A stretch of DNA of 37,502 nt from an uncultured Bacilli bacterium (GCA_947628965.1 CANRBV010000010.1:1-37502), one strand, 5' to 3'; shown: positions 1 through 11,935, counted from the first letter of the stretch. Notes: generated from the letters alone by a model not told the origin. Numbers and translations are program-made.

Positions 1-38
1 AATTAATTTATTTAAACTTAGAGGAGGAATCTTTTATA

Positions 39-653
39 GTGAATCATTATATTACTGAAATAGAAGAGGAATGTGAAATTAATTTAGATTGGTATTATCA
101 TTTCTCTCAGTATAATTTAGAAATTTATAAAAATATATTAGAAGAAGGAATTAAATGCGGTCATTTGTTAAATAAAACTCATTGTGGTAAAAATAATGGA
201 CCCTTTTATATAAGTTTAACTAAACTTACAATACCTGATAATGACCTTTTTCTTAGTTATATGTCAAATTGTTATTTATATCATTCATTTATTTTAGACA
301 ACATTAATCCCATCGAATGCGAAAATTTTATTACTCATAAAGAATATAAACAATATAGAAATACTGAAGATAAAAGACGATATAGTAGTTATCTTTTTGG
401 AGAATATCAGTACTATTATTTCATAAAAAGTAATTTTATTAAAGGGATACAATACGATTTATATTCATGCCTTGCTAATGAACAAGAAGGTACATATATG
501 TATAATCTTTCTATAAAGGAGGTATTACAATTAATTGATTTATTAGAAGAACTTAATTTAGATATTCCGATATATGACTATTCTAGAAGAGACAAAACCC
601 TAGTGCATAAAATAAACAAAGAAAAATTTAAATATTATCAAAAAAAGATTTAA
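39..653 (+). CDS. hypothetical protein, GTG start
   Basis: 204-aa ORF; GAGGAGG ribosome-binding site at about 21-27; followed by a terminator hairpin. Confidence 0.7.
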   Translation: MNHYITEIEEECEINLDWYYHFSQYNLEIYKNILEEGIKCGHLLNKTHCGKNNGPFYISLTKLTIPDNDLFLSYMSNCYLYHSFILDNINPIECENFITHKEYKQYRNTEDKRRYSSYLFGEYQYYYFIKSNFIKGIQYDLYSCLANEQEGTYMYNLSIKEVLQLIDLLEELNLDIPIYDYSRRDKTLVHKINKEKFKYYQKKI

Positions 654-654
654 T

Positions 655-3575
<2,921 letters not shown>

Positions 3576-3592
3576 AAAACCAATCCTTTCTT

Positions 3593-5677
3593 TTATAATT
3601 TTTTGATACTCTTATGATTTTTCATTAATTTCTTTATTCCTATCTTATTATTAAATGCAACGGTTATAAGCATTTTATCAACATCAACAACAACCCCTCT
3701 ACCATAAGATTCATGTATTACTACATCCCCTGGAGTATATGATATGTCTTCTTTTGAGTACATTTCATCTATTTTAAAATTCTTTTCTTCTTTTATACTT
3801 TCATTTGTCTTTTCAAGCAATTCTTCTCCAATTTCTTCAATAAAGCGACTGGGTGGATTCATACTTTCTTTACCATAAAGCATTCTTCTTTTGGCATTTG
3901 TTACATATAGAAGATCTCGAGCTCTAGTTATTCCCACATACATAAGCCTTCGTTCCTCTTCTAATCCATCTTTTTCCATTAAAGAATTCATATGAGGAAA
4001 TATTCCTTCTTCCATACCAATTAAAAATACAACATCAAATTCAAGACCTTTTGCGCTATGAATTGTCATTAAAGTGACGGCATTTTCATCTTCTTTATGC
4101 TCTGACATATCCGCAATTAAACTAATCTCTTCTAAGAAATCTTCTAAATTTACACTTCCTGTTCTTTCTTCAAAAGAAGCGGTAATACTTTTAAATTCCA
4201 TTAAGTTTTCAAATCTTAACTGATTTTCTAAAGTGTCTTCCTCCATAAGTTCTTTTTTCATGCCACTTTCTTCTAAAACATAATCAATTAGTTCCGTTAA
4301 AGATAATGATTCACTTTCTTTTGTAATTTTTAAAATTATATTTTTAAATTCTAGCTCTTTTCCTTTATTAATAGCTTCAAACATTGAAATACCATTTTTG
4401 ATGGCATCACTCTCAATAGCTGCTATTGTAGAGGGACCAATTTTTCTTTTTGGAACATTTATAATTCTTCTTAAACTAATATCATCCTGATGATTTAGAA
4501 TTAATCTTAGATAGCTTATTAAATCTTTAATTTCTTTTCTCTGATAGAAATAATAGCTTCCTACAACTCTATAGGGCATATTATTTTTTATAAACATTTC
4601 TTCTACTATACGAGCTTGTCCATTTGTCCGATAGAAAATGGCAATATCTTTTTCTTTGTATCCTTCTTCTATTAATTTTTTAATTTCTTCAATACACATT
4701 GATATTTCGTGTTTTTCATCATTACTTCGAATATATTTAATCTTGGCTCCCAATACTTTATTGCTACGCAAATTCTTTTCTTTACGATTCTGATTATTTT
4801 TAATAACCGAATTTGCTGCATCCAAAATCATTTTTGTGCTTCGGTAATTTTCTTCAAGAGCAATTACTTTTGCATTTAAATAGTCACGTTCAAAATGTAA
4901 TATATTTTTGTAATTGGCCCCTCTAAACATATAAATGGATTGATCGGGATCCCCCACTACAAAGATATTTTGATGTTTACTACTTAATAACTTTGATAAG
5001 CGGTATTGAACTTCATTTGTATCTTGATATTCATCGATCAAAATATATTGGAATTTATCTTGATAACGTTCCAAAATATCTTTATGGTCTTTAAACAATT
5101 GAACAGGAAGAAGCAACAAATCATCAAAATCTACAGAATTGTTTTTCTTTAAAACTTTTTTATATTCTTTATACACTTCATAAGCAATTTGCTCGGGTTC
5201 CGTATTAAAATACTGTTCAATTTCTGTATCACTTAACATTTCATTTTTGATAAAGCTAATTCGATTTCTAATATAAGTTGGAGCACATTCTTCTTTCCCG
5301 ATTCCTTTATCTTTCATAATTTTTTTAATTAAACTTAAAATATCATCACTATCTAAAATAGTAAAATTGCGTTCTAAACCTAAATACATATAATTTTCTC
5401 TTATTATTCGTAATCCAAAAGAATGGAAAGTTCCTACAAAAACATCATGATTGGGAACTAAAACATCTATTCTTTCGCGCATTTCACGTGCGGCTTTATT
5501 AGTAAAAGTAATTGCTAGAATATTCCATGAAGATACTCCTTCAGAAATTAAGTGGGCAATACGAGTCGTTAGTACACGAGTTTTCCCACTTCCAGCACCA
5601 GCAATAACTAAACAAGGCCCGTCTTTATGCATTACTGCCATCTTTTGCTGTTTGTTTAAATTCTTTAAGTAATCCAT
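3593..5677 (-). CDS. pcrA: UvrD/PcrA-type superfamily 1 DNA helicase
   Basis: AGAGSGKTRVLTTRIAHLI Walker A, DEYQDTN, GDPDQSIYMFRGA, VTLMTIHSAKGLEFDVVF motifs. Confidence 0.95.
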   Translation of the reverse strand: MDYLKNLNKQQKMAVMHKDGPCLVIAGAGSGKTRVLTTRIAHLISEGVSSWNILAITFTNKAAREMRERIDVLVPNHDVFVGTFHSFGLRIIRENYMYLGLERNFTILDSDDILSLIKKIMKDKGIGKEECAPTYIRNRISFIKNEMLSDTEIEQYFNTEPEQIAYEVYKEYKKVLKKNNSVDFDDLLLLPVQLFKDHKDILERYQDKFQYILIDEYQDTNEVQYRLSKLLSSKHQNIFVVGDPDQSIYMFRGANYKNILHFERDYLNAKVIALEENYRSTKMILDAANSVIKNNQNRKEKNLRSNKVLGAKIKYIRSNDEKHEISMCIEEIKKLIEEGYKEKDIAIFYRTNGQARIVEEMFIKNNMPYRVVGSYYFYQRKEIKDLISYLRLILNHQDDISLRRIINVPKRKIGPSTIAAIESDAIKNGISMFEAINKGKELEFKNIILKITKESESLSLTELIDYVLEESGMKKELMEEDTLENQLRFENLMEFKSITASFEERTGSVNLEDFLEEISLIADMSEHKEDENAVTLMTIHSAKGLEFDVVFLIGMEEGIFPHMNSLMEKDGLEEERRLMYVGITRARDLLYVTNAKRRMLYGKESMNPPSRFIEEIGEELLEKTNESIKEEKNFKIDEMYSKEDISYTPGDVVIHESYGRGVVVDVDKMLITVAFNNKIGIKKLMKNHKSIKKL

Positions 5678-5752
5678 AAAAATCCACCCTATCTGTATTT
5701 CTATTATACAAAAAATACAAAAAAATTGAAATAAAAAATACTTTTAATTGTA

Positions 5753-5830
5753 TTAAAAAAAGAATAATACTTTTTAAAATTAAATAAGTGTGATCAAATA
5801 AGGTAACACTTATATTTATATATTATTCTT
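5753..5830 (-). terminator. intrinsic terminator of the SipW/TasA-like cluster
   Basis: Outer 10-bp stem AAGAATAATA/TATTATTCTT (5821-5830 with 5760-5769), inner AAGTGT/ACACTT stem, then a T run on the minus strand. Confidence 0.55.
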
Positions 5831-6599
5831 GTGGTTCTTCATTTTCATTTTCGCTTGGTAAATTATCAGTGGTTGAAGTAGGATCGCTCTCAGCATTAGT
5901 ACTTTCAGATTCGTTTATTTCTTTATCAGCTTCTGTTTCATCAACAGTTCCAGAAACATCTAATTTTAAATTAACATTTTTACCTACTAGATCATCGGGA
6001 GCATCCTCGCTTATCCAAATTTTTAAAGAATAAGTTATTGTTTCTCCTGTCTTTATGGTTCCATTTGTTAAAACTTTTTTATCTTTATCGGCTTCTTCAC
6101 TATCTTTTTTAGATTCTAGTTTATCTAAAGATTGTACATCTTCTACCGTTTCTGCTTGTAAATCTGTAGCTAAGGTAGAACTTTTAGGAGAACTTGTAGT
6201 CACTTGTTTTGTTAGGTGATATTTAATATATTTATGATCTACCAAATTATTTAAACTAGTATCGGTTTTATCATCATAAATTAATAAATCAAAAAGCATA
6301 GGTAAAGTCCCTGTATTTGTAATACTCAATTGAAAACTACATCCAGACGTTTTCCCATTATCATCTGCCATTGGTGTTAAGCAAGTATTACCATTTTCAT
6401 CAACAGTTTGGGCAGAATCGGTTTGATTTTTATTACTATATTCTATTTTTAAACTTCCTGCTGTAACCACTTGATTTTTTGTATCATCCTTTACTTGCAT
6501 AAACAAGGCATAACTTGAGCCAAGTACTACAATGGTTAATGCAATAACAACATAAGCAATCACTTTAGTTTCTCTTTTAAAAACTTTCTTATAGTTCAT
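5823..6599 (-). CDS. TasA/CalY (camelysin)-like exported protein with acidic C-terminus
   Basis: N-terminal TM followed by GSSYALFMQVKD...VVTAGSLKIEY, typical of SipW-dependent proteins; NTGTLPM beta-sandwich-like region; start moved to the internal Met preceded by GGTG. Confidence 0.65.
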   Translation of the reverse strand: MNYKKVFKRETKVIAYVVIALTIVVLGSSYALFMQVKDDTKNQVVTAGSLKIEYSNKNQTDSAQTVDENGNTCLTPMADDNGKTSGCSFQLSITNTGTLPMLFDLLIYDDKTDTSLNNLVDHKYIKYHLTKQVTTSSPKSSTLATDLQAETVEDVQSLDKLESKKDSEEADKDKKVLTNGTIKTGETITYSLKIWISEDAPDDLVGKNVNLKLDVSGTVDETEADKEINESESTNAESDPTSTTDNLPSENENEEPQE

Positions 6600-6663
6600 A
6601 TAATCACCATAATTCAATAATATCAAATTATTAAAGTATTTACAAGCACAAACACCATAAGAA

Positions 6664-7212
6664 TTATAAACTTAAAGTGTCGTTTATAAGATCAAAATGC
6701 ATAACTAAATTTGTATCTTGTAAATTATTTTCTGCTGTAATATATAACCAAAGTCGAATATTATAATCTCTACTTTCTCCACTAATTGTATCTCTATTCA
6801 AAACAAAAATTATTTCATTTTCTGTTTCTTCCTTTTCTAAAGAATTTAGTGAGTAAATAGAGTCATCAATACTTATATGTAAGTAAGATAAATCCATAGT
6901 AGAAGATTTATTTATTTTTAATACCAAGGTATAATTCTCTTTTTTATAAGTTTCGTTACTTACGGTTAAAGTACAAGGAACTAGCTTTTTCATTGCTTTT
7001 TCGTCTGTCATAGGATACATGCTGTAATTTATTTGATTTTTAACCGTTAAATTAGTATAATTTACGTTATTAAAAGCAGCTATAGATTTAAATACTTCTT
7101 GGACTTGTTCACTTTTATATAAATTTGTAACGTACACGATAAAAATAAGAGTAAAAATAATTTCAATTCCTTTTATAAATATTATTTTATTAATATTTTT
7201 TATTACTTTCAT
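6664..7212 (-). CDS. small exported/membrane-anchored protein, possibly TasA-like
   Basis: N-terminal TM and beta-rich ectodomain; lies between sipW-like and TasA-like genes; start moved to MKVIKN preceded by AAGGGG. Confidence 0.5.
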   Translation of the reverse strand: MKVIKNINKIIFIKGIEIIFTLIFIVYVTNLYKSEQVQEVFKSIAAFNNVNYTNLTVKNQINYSMYPMTDEKAMKKLVPCTLTVSNETYKKENYTLVLKINKSSTMDLSYLHISIDDSIYSLNSLEKEETENEIIFVLNRDTISGESRDYNIRLWLYITAENNLQDTNLVMHFDLINDTLSL

Positions 7213-7294
7213 AATCAAAACCCCTTTTTTATAGATTATTATTATACCAAAAAAATACAATAATGCAAGTATTATTGTATTTTTTGTGATTTTT

Positions 7295-8164
7295 TTAATT
7301 TGTTTTCTTTTTCTTTTTAGTCTTTTTGTGATTTCTATTATAGTTACTGTTATTATTTCCTATTATTCTAGATGGTATATCACTTCTATGTTCTTCTTTT
7401 ACTACTGGAATATTTTTTCCAACAATTATTTTAGTTTTTTTATTCACAATAATAGGATCAGGTTCATATATGTTTTTCTCTATTTTTAAACGCTTTTTAA
7501 TATCTTCTTTGCGTTGTTCTTCTTTTTTGGTTTTTTCATATTTTTGAAGGCGATCTTCTTTCTCTATTTTTTCAATTTTATTTTTAACGCCCGTTAGTTT
7601 AAAAATTTTTAAAATATCTGAAATAATAATAAATAGTGCAGGAATTACAATAACCAAGAGCCATCCTGCTTGTGTTCCAATAAAACTTTGAAGTCTCCCT
7701 AAAGCAGGAAGTCGTAAAATTACTTTTCCAATAATATAATCATATTCTGCTGGTGAAGAATCAGGACTTAAGTTATTATCCCCTTTTGTTTTATAATAGT
7801 ATTTTCCATCTTCTTCAAATACATCTATCACGCGGTGAGTAATAACCATGCCCTTCGTTAATGTTCCAGTAGATGTAAAAGTAATGACATCACCTACTTT
7901 AATTTCTGTAGGATTTTTTACTTTTTTATCAACAACAACATCATAAACATTAATATTTGGCTCCATACTACCACTTACAATTGTATATAAAGAAATAAAA
8001 GGATCAGCATCTATTCCTTTACTAGCAGCAATACGATTGTTAATAGTGTAATAAGCCAAAAACAGAGCAATTAGTATTAATAATACCAAAGCAGTCCACG
8101 AAAATATATTTGCAATAAATTTAATAGTACCTTTAAAACCGCTATAGTTTTCTTTTGGTTTCAT
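7295..8164 (-). CDS. SipW/ER-type (S26B-like) signal peptidase I with basic C-terminal tail
   Basis: SGSMEPNI (Ser), GMVITHRV (His instead of Lys), TKGDNN; TM segments at N-terminus and after the catalytic domain. Confidence 0.88.
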   Translation of the reverse strand: MKPKENYSGFKGTIKFIANIFSWTALVLLILIALFLAYYTINNRIAASKGIDADPFISLYTIVSGSMEPNINVYDVVVDKKVKNPTEIKVGDVITFTSTGTLTKGMVITHRVIDVFEEDGKYYYKTKGDNNLSPDSSPAEYDYIIGKVILRLPALGRLQSFIGTQAGWLLVIVIPALFIIISDILKIFKLTGVKNKIEKIEKEDRLQKYEKTKKEEQRKEDIKKRLKIEKNIYEPDPIIVNKKTKIIVGKNIPVVKEEHRSDIPSRIIGNNNSNYNRNHKKTKKKKKTN

Positions 8165-8225
8165 AATTATTGCCCTCTCTATTCTCTTCAATTATAAACT
8201 AGCATTTAAAAAAAAACAAGTAAAA

Positions 8226-8244
8226 GCATGTCTACTAGACATGC
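8226..8244. terminator. intrinsic terminator / attenuating hairpin between the 8258-9343 gene and the sipW-like gene
   Basis: GCATGTC TAGTA GACATGC 7-bp perfect stem with T-rich flanks in both directions. Confidence 0.7.
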
Positions 8245-8257
8245 CTTTTTCTTAATA

Positions 8258-9343
8258 TTATTGAATTACTTCCGCTTTGATTTTTGCAGTAAATATTTTA
8301 TTTTGATCCATCGTTTGATCAATATCACTTAAATTATGAAAAGTATATACAATATCATAAGTATATTTTGTGTGCGGGGCAATGATTACTTTTGATAAAA
8401 TATTACCTTCTTTATTTGGTGTTGGAATTTGGCCTGTTATGGCTGCACCATCTCTTCTTATTTGATAAGTAAGACCTTCTCTTACCGTTAGTTCATTTTT
8501 AACATCAATCCAATTAACGTCAAAAGATAAAATATAATCTGATTGATTTTCTACTGTAAACGTTTGAGTTGCAGAAGAACCTGGCATCATTTTGTCAATA
8601 TCAATTCCTTTAACATAGTTTACATATAATATTCCTTTTTCTACACCCGTATTAATTTCAATAATTGGGTCATCCTCTTGATTTGATGGCGTTCTATCAG
8701 AATCATTGCTACAATTACTATCGCATACTCCATCTCCATCAGTATCTACATTTTTGTCAGGTTTTCCATCTTTATCTGTATCAATATTCAAATCGGGTTT
8801 TCCATCTCCATCACTATCAATATTTAAATCAGGTTCCCCATCGTTATTAGTATCAATATTAAGATCTGGGTTGCCATCTCCATCAATATCTAAGTTAAGA
8901 TCTGGATGCCCATCCCCATTGGTATCGCAATTAACATCACAATATCCATCATTATCTTTATCTTGGTTAAATAAGTTGGTATCTGCTTTTCCATCATTAT
9001 TTAAATCTAAATTAAAATGAGGTTTTAAATCATTTCGATAATCTAAATTAAGATCAGGTTTTCCATCGTTATCAATATCACAATTAATATCACAAACACC
9101 ATCATTATTTAAGTCAACGTTTAAATCAGGTTTTCCATCATTATTAGTATCAATATTTAAATTATTAGAAATTGTATAAACTTTAAAATAAGAATAAGTT
9201 GCAGTTAATACTGATAATAAAACTAAAATTAAGCAAAAAAACAAAATCCAAAATATCTTTTTTTGTTCTTTTTCCTTTTCTTCCGCTACCAAAATATCAT
9301 ATTGCTCTTGAAAATCATTTAATTTATCTTCGTTATTATCCAT
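8258..9343 (-). CDS. exported protein with Asp-rich Ca-binding-type repeats and a TasA-like C-terminal domain
   Basis: N-terminal TM ending LTATYSYF; about 12 tandem repeats N-[LIV]-D-x-[ND]-x-D-G-x-P-D-L; C-terminal MMPGSSATQTFTVENQS motif. Confidence 0.75.
   Translation of the reverse strand: MDNNEDKLNDFQEQYDILVAEEKEKEQKKIFWILFFCLILVLLSVLTATYSYFKVYTISNNLNIDTNNDGKPDLNVDLNNDGVCDINCDIDNDGKPDLNLDYRNDLKPHFNLDLNNDGKADTNLFNQDKDNDGYCDVNCDTNGDGHPDLNLDIDGDGNPDLNIDTNNDGEPDLNIDSDGDGKPDLNIDTDKDGKPDKNVDTDGDGVCDSNCSNDSDRTPSNQEDDPIIEINTGVEKGILYVNYVKGIDIDKMMPGSSATQTFTVENQSDYILSFDVNWIDVKNELTVREGLTYQIRRDGAAITGQIPTPNKEGNILSKVIIAPHTKYTYDIVYTFHNLSDIDQTMDQNKIFTAKIKAEVIQ
8696..9163 (-). repeat. in-frame 36-nt (12-aa) tandem repeat block
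   Basis: Repeated DxNxDGxPDLN units visible in the translation, codons 61-216. Confidence 0.9.
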
Positions 9344-9367
9344 AGAACGTCGCTCCCTACTATTAAA

Positions 9368-9396
9368 AGTATAGCATATTTAATTAGGGGGAGCAA
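9368..9396 (-). promoter_or_regulatory. sigma-A-type promoter of the 8258-9343 gene
   Basis: TTGCTC - 17 nt - TATACT on the minus strand. Confidence 0.6.
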
Positions 9397-9488
9397 GAAA
9401 TTTTGAGATTTCAAAACCTTTGTCTCTTTATTCAATGTTATTGTTTTTTATGTTTTATTATTCTTTTCTAGAAGGATATATATTACTG

Positions 9489-9535
9489 ACTGACATTTTC
9501 AAAAAACTAACTATACTGACATTATCATAAAACTA
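9489..9535 (+). repeat. two 21-nt imperfect direct repeats, 26-nt period
   Basis: actgacattttcaaaaaacta and actgacattatcataaaacta (19/21 identical). Confidence 0.7.
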
Positions 9536-9557
9536 TTACAAAAAATTTAATAAAGAA

Positions 9558-9586
9558 TTGCCAAAATCATAATTTAGTGATAGTAT
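9558..9586 (+). promoter_or_regulatory. sigma-A-type promoter
   Basis: TTGCCA - 17 nt - TAGTAT upstream of an AGGGG ribosome-binding site. Confidence 0.55.
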
Positions 9587-9614
9587 ATATTGCAATTCAA
9601 AAGGGGTGTTTTGG

Positions 9615-10319
9615 ATGGAAATAAATTTACAAAAAACCAAATGGGATTTATACAAATATAAACAAAAAAAATTATTGATTTGGGGTTTAAAACATGGTTA
9701 TATCACTTTTTATAGCGACGAATTAATAGAAAAATTAAGAACTATATATTATGGAGGTATACCAGCTTCAATATTACTACTATCAGATGGAATGTCTAAT
9801 GGATATTGTTATGATAGAGCACTTTTAATGACCAAAGCTTTTTTAGATGAAAAATGTGATGTTCGCCTTTTATATGCATTCGTAGCTAATTTAAGATTAG
9901 ATCCAAAATTCATAAATGATACTGACCCACTTATTGCCGATCATTGTATCGTTGAGGTAACGCCTGAAAATGATAAACCTCTCATTATTGATATTTCACA
10001 AGGTTTTATATATGATAAAAGGATATATTGGTTGATGGAACATCCTAAAATAAGAAAAATTAATAACAAAGATTCCATTCTTAAATTTATTGAATCAGAA
10101 GAATATTATCATCCAGAAGATATTGAAAAAGAAAAATATACCTTACCTTTAATATTGCCAATGATTGAAAAAACTTATGGTAGACCTAATGAAATGTATT
10201 CTATGTTAGGAATAGAATTATTACAAAGAGAAATTGAACATTTTAAAGAAACAATTCATTATAAAGAGATTTGCCAAGAAATAGATGAAGATATGAAAAG
10301 ATTGGAGTTGAGAAAGTAA
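9615..10319 (+). CDS. hypothetical protein; predicted transglutaminase/papain-like Cys-His-Asp fold
   Basis: GYCYDRALLM ... DHCIVEV ... LIIDIS; paralogous to the next ORF; start set at ATG 9 nt after AGGGG. Confidence 0.6.
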   Translation: MEINLQKTKWDLYKYKQKKLLIWGLKHGYITFYSDELIEKLRTIYYGGIPASILLLSDGMSNGYCYDRALLMTKAFLDEKCDVRLLYAFVANLRLDPKFINDTDPLIADHCIVEVTPENDKPLIIDISQGFIYDKRIYWLMEHPKIRKINNKDSILKFIESEEYYHPEDIEKEKYTLPLILPMIEKTYGRPNEMYSMLGIELLQREIEHFKETIHYKEICQEIDEDMKRLELRK

Positions 10320-10320
10320 T

Positions 10321-10986
10321 ATGTTTAAAGAAATAAAGAAGCAATTATATTTTAGAAAAATGGCTTTATTATGTAATCAAGGAGTAATTGATAAAAAAAT
10401 AGTTCCTTTTGATGATGATTTTTACGAAAAAATGAGTCATACTTATTTTAATGGAATACCTATATCAATGCACATTAGATATTTAAAACCATTACGTAGT
10501 ATGCCAGGTGGATGTTATGATAGAAGCCTACTCATGTTTTTTTGCTTTCCAAATGCCCTTTTGTGCAGAGGAGATAATAAAGATTTAGAATTAAATTATG
10601 GAAAAGAAAATGCTAGACATGGTTGGATAGAAGTAGATAATTATGTATATGATCCATCATTAACAATGAGGTTTGATAAGGATTTATATTATCAAATTTA
10701 CACACCCACAAATGTTTCAAAAAGTACTATAGAGGAATATTGCCAAATTAAAGAACGCCAAGAATTTTATGACACTATTACTAAAACAGCAATTTGTGAT
10801 TTCCTCCCTTTTAGCAAGAAAAGAACGGATTTGATAAATATAATACCACTCATAATCGGTATTGCTCAAATGTCAGAAAATGAACAATTTAAAATGGAAC
10901 TAGAAAATTGGTTGTCAGTAATTCAATATGACGAGAAAGAAATAAATGACGAATTAAACGAAAGAATAAGATCATTAATAATATAA
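10321..10986 (+). CDS. hypothetical protein; predicted transglutaminase/papain-like Cys-His-Asp fold (paralog of preceding gene)
   Basis: GGCYDRSLLM ... RHGWIEVDN-YVYDPSL; starts 1 nt after the previous stop. Confidence 0.6.
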   Translation: MFKEIKKQLYFRKMALLCNQGVIDKKIVPFDDDFYEKMSHTYFNGIPISMHIRYLKPLRSMPGGCYDRSLLMFFCFPNALLCRGDNKDLELNYGKENARHGWIEVDNYVYDPSLTMRFDKDLYYQIYTPTNVSKSTIEEYCQIKERQEFYDTITKTAICDFLPFSKKRTDLINIIPLIIGIAQMSENEQFKMELENWLSVIQYDEKEINDELNERIRSLII

Positions 10987-11016
10987 TCTAAAAATAAGTA
11001 ATAAATCATAAAAACG

Positions 11017-11055
11017 ACCCTAATAGCCTAATAGACTAATAGGGTTTTTATTTTT
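11017..11055 (+). terminator. intrinsic terminator after the plus-strand gene pair
   Basis: ACCCTAATAG...CTAATAGGGT stem (one A-A mismatch) followed by TTTTTATTTTT. Confidence 0.65.
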
Positions 11056-11148
11056 CTCTAACATTATAATATAAGTAATAGTTCCTAACCTCCGAAATGC
11101 TTATATTAAGCTCATTTTAATTAGAACAATTTTGTAAATTTTTGAATA

Positions 11149-11796
11149 TTAATCATCGTTATCATCAAACATAGTTTCTATCGTTTTTTTAACAAGTCTT
11201 TTAACTTCTTCTTCAGTAGATTGCATAACTCTATCCTTAACTGGTTCAAATTCTTCTCTGAGTTCATCAATTTCTTCTTGAGTAAATCCTCTTTTTTCAT
11301 AATTTCTAAGAATTGATTCAACCATAGTTCTTCTCATAGCAAAGGTATTTTCATAAAATTCTTTACCTGGTTCATCCATTATATTATCTTTGTATCTTTG
11401 AATTTTTGCTTCTAACTTTTGTGACTCTTCTTCAATTCCTTGTCTAACTGTTTCGACATATTGTGTTATTATATGAGAATTACCACAAGGCATTGCCCCA
11501 AATAGTCCAATAGTTTCAAATTGTCCATCATATCCTTTAGCATCTCTTTTACCATGAAAAACAAAAGGAGCATTTACACTAATAGGTGTAACCTTAAACA
11601 ATTCAATGACTTTTTCTGGATAATAAACACCAAATATAAATCTATCTTCTTTATAAGAACTATTAGGATCAACAACAATCCCTTCAAACCATCCATCATC
11701 TTGTAATAGAATTTGACCTTCCCACATATCTTTGTCATTAAAATCACAGCCATAAGCCATATTCCAATAACCTTTAATATCCATTAATTTTGCCAT
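11149..11796 (-). CDS. hypothetical protein
   Basis: 215-aa ORF with AAGGAGG ribosome-binding site; no recognised family. Confidence 0.7.
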   Translation of the reverse strand: MAKLMDIKGYWNMAYGCDFNDKDMWEGQILLQDDGWFEGIVVDPNSSYKEDRFIFGVYYPEKVIELFKVTPISVNAPFVFHGKRDAKGYDGQFETIGLFGAMPCGNSHIITQYVETVRQGIEEESQKLEAKIQRYKDNIMDEPGKEFYENTFAMRRTMVESILRNYEKRGFTQEEIDELREEFEPVKDRVMQSTEEEVKRLVKKTIETMFDDNDD

Positions 11797-11935
11797 AACA
11801 AAACCTCCTTAGTTACTAAATTATACTATATATTTATAAAAAAGGAATACATTTTATTTATTTTAATTAAAAAAATTAATTGTTTTCACACGCATTTTAG
11901 TTGTCAATATGCAAGTGTGTTTTCTAATTGACAAA

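Noticed and set aside
8665-9020. Plus-strand ORFs 8665-8850 and 8706-9020 with repetitive translations
   Set aside because: They are antisense readings of the Asp-rich repeat block of the 8258-9343 gene, with no ribosome-binding site or plausible protein composition
8696-9163. Possible CRISPR array
   Set aside because: Repeats are in-frame 36-nt coding units with codon-level variation and no unique spacers
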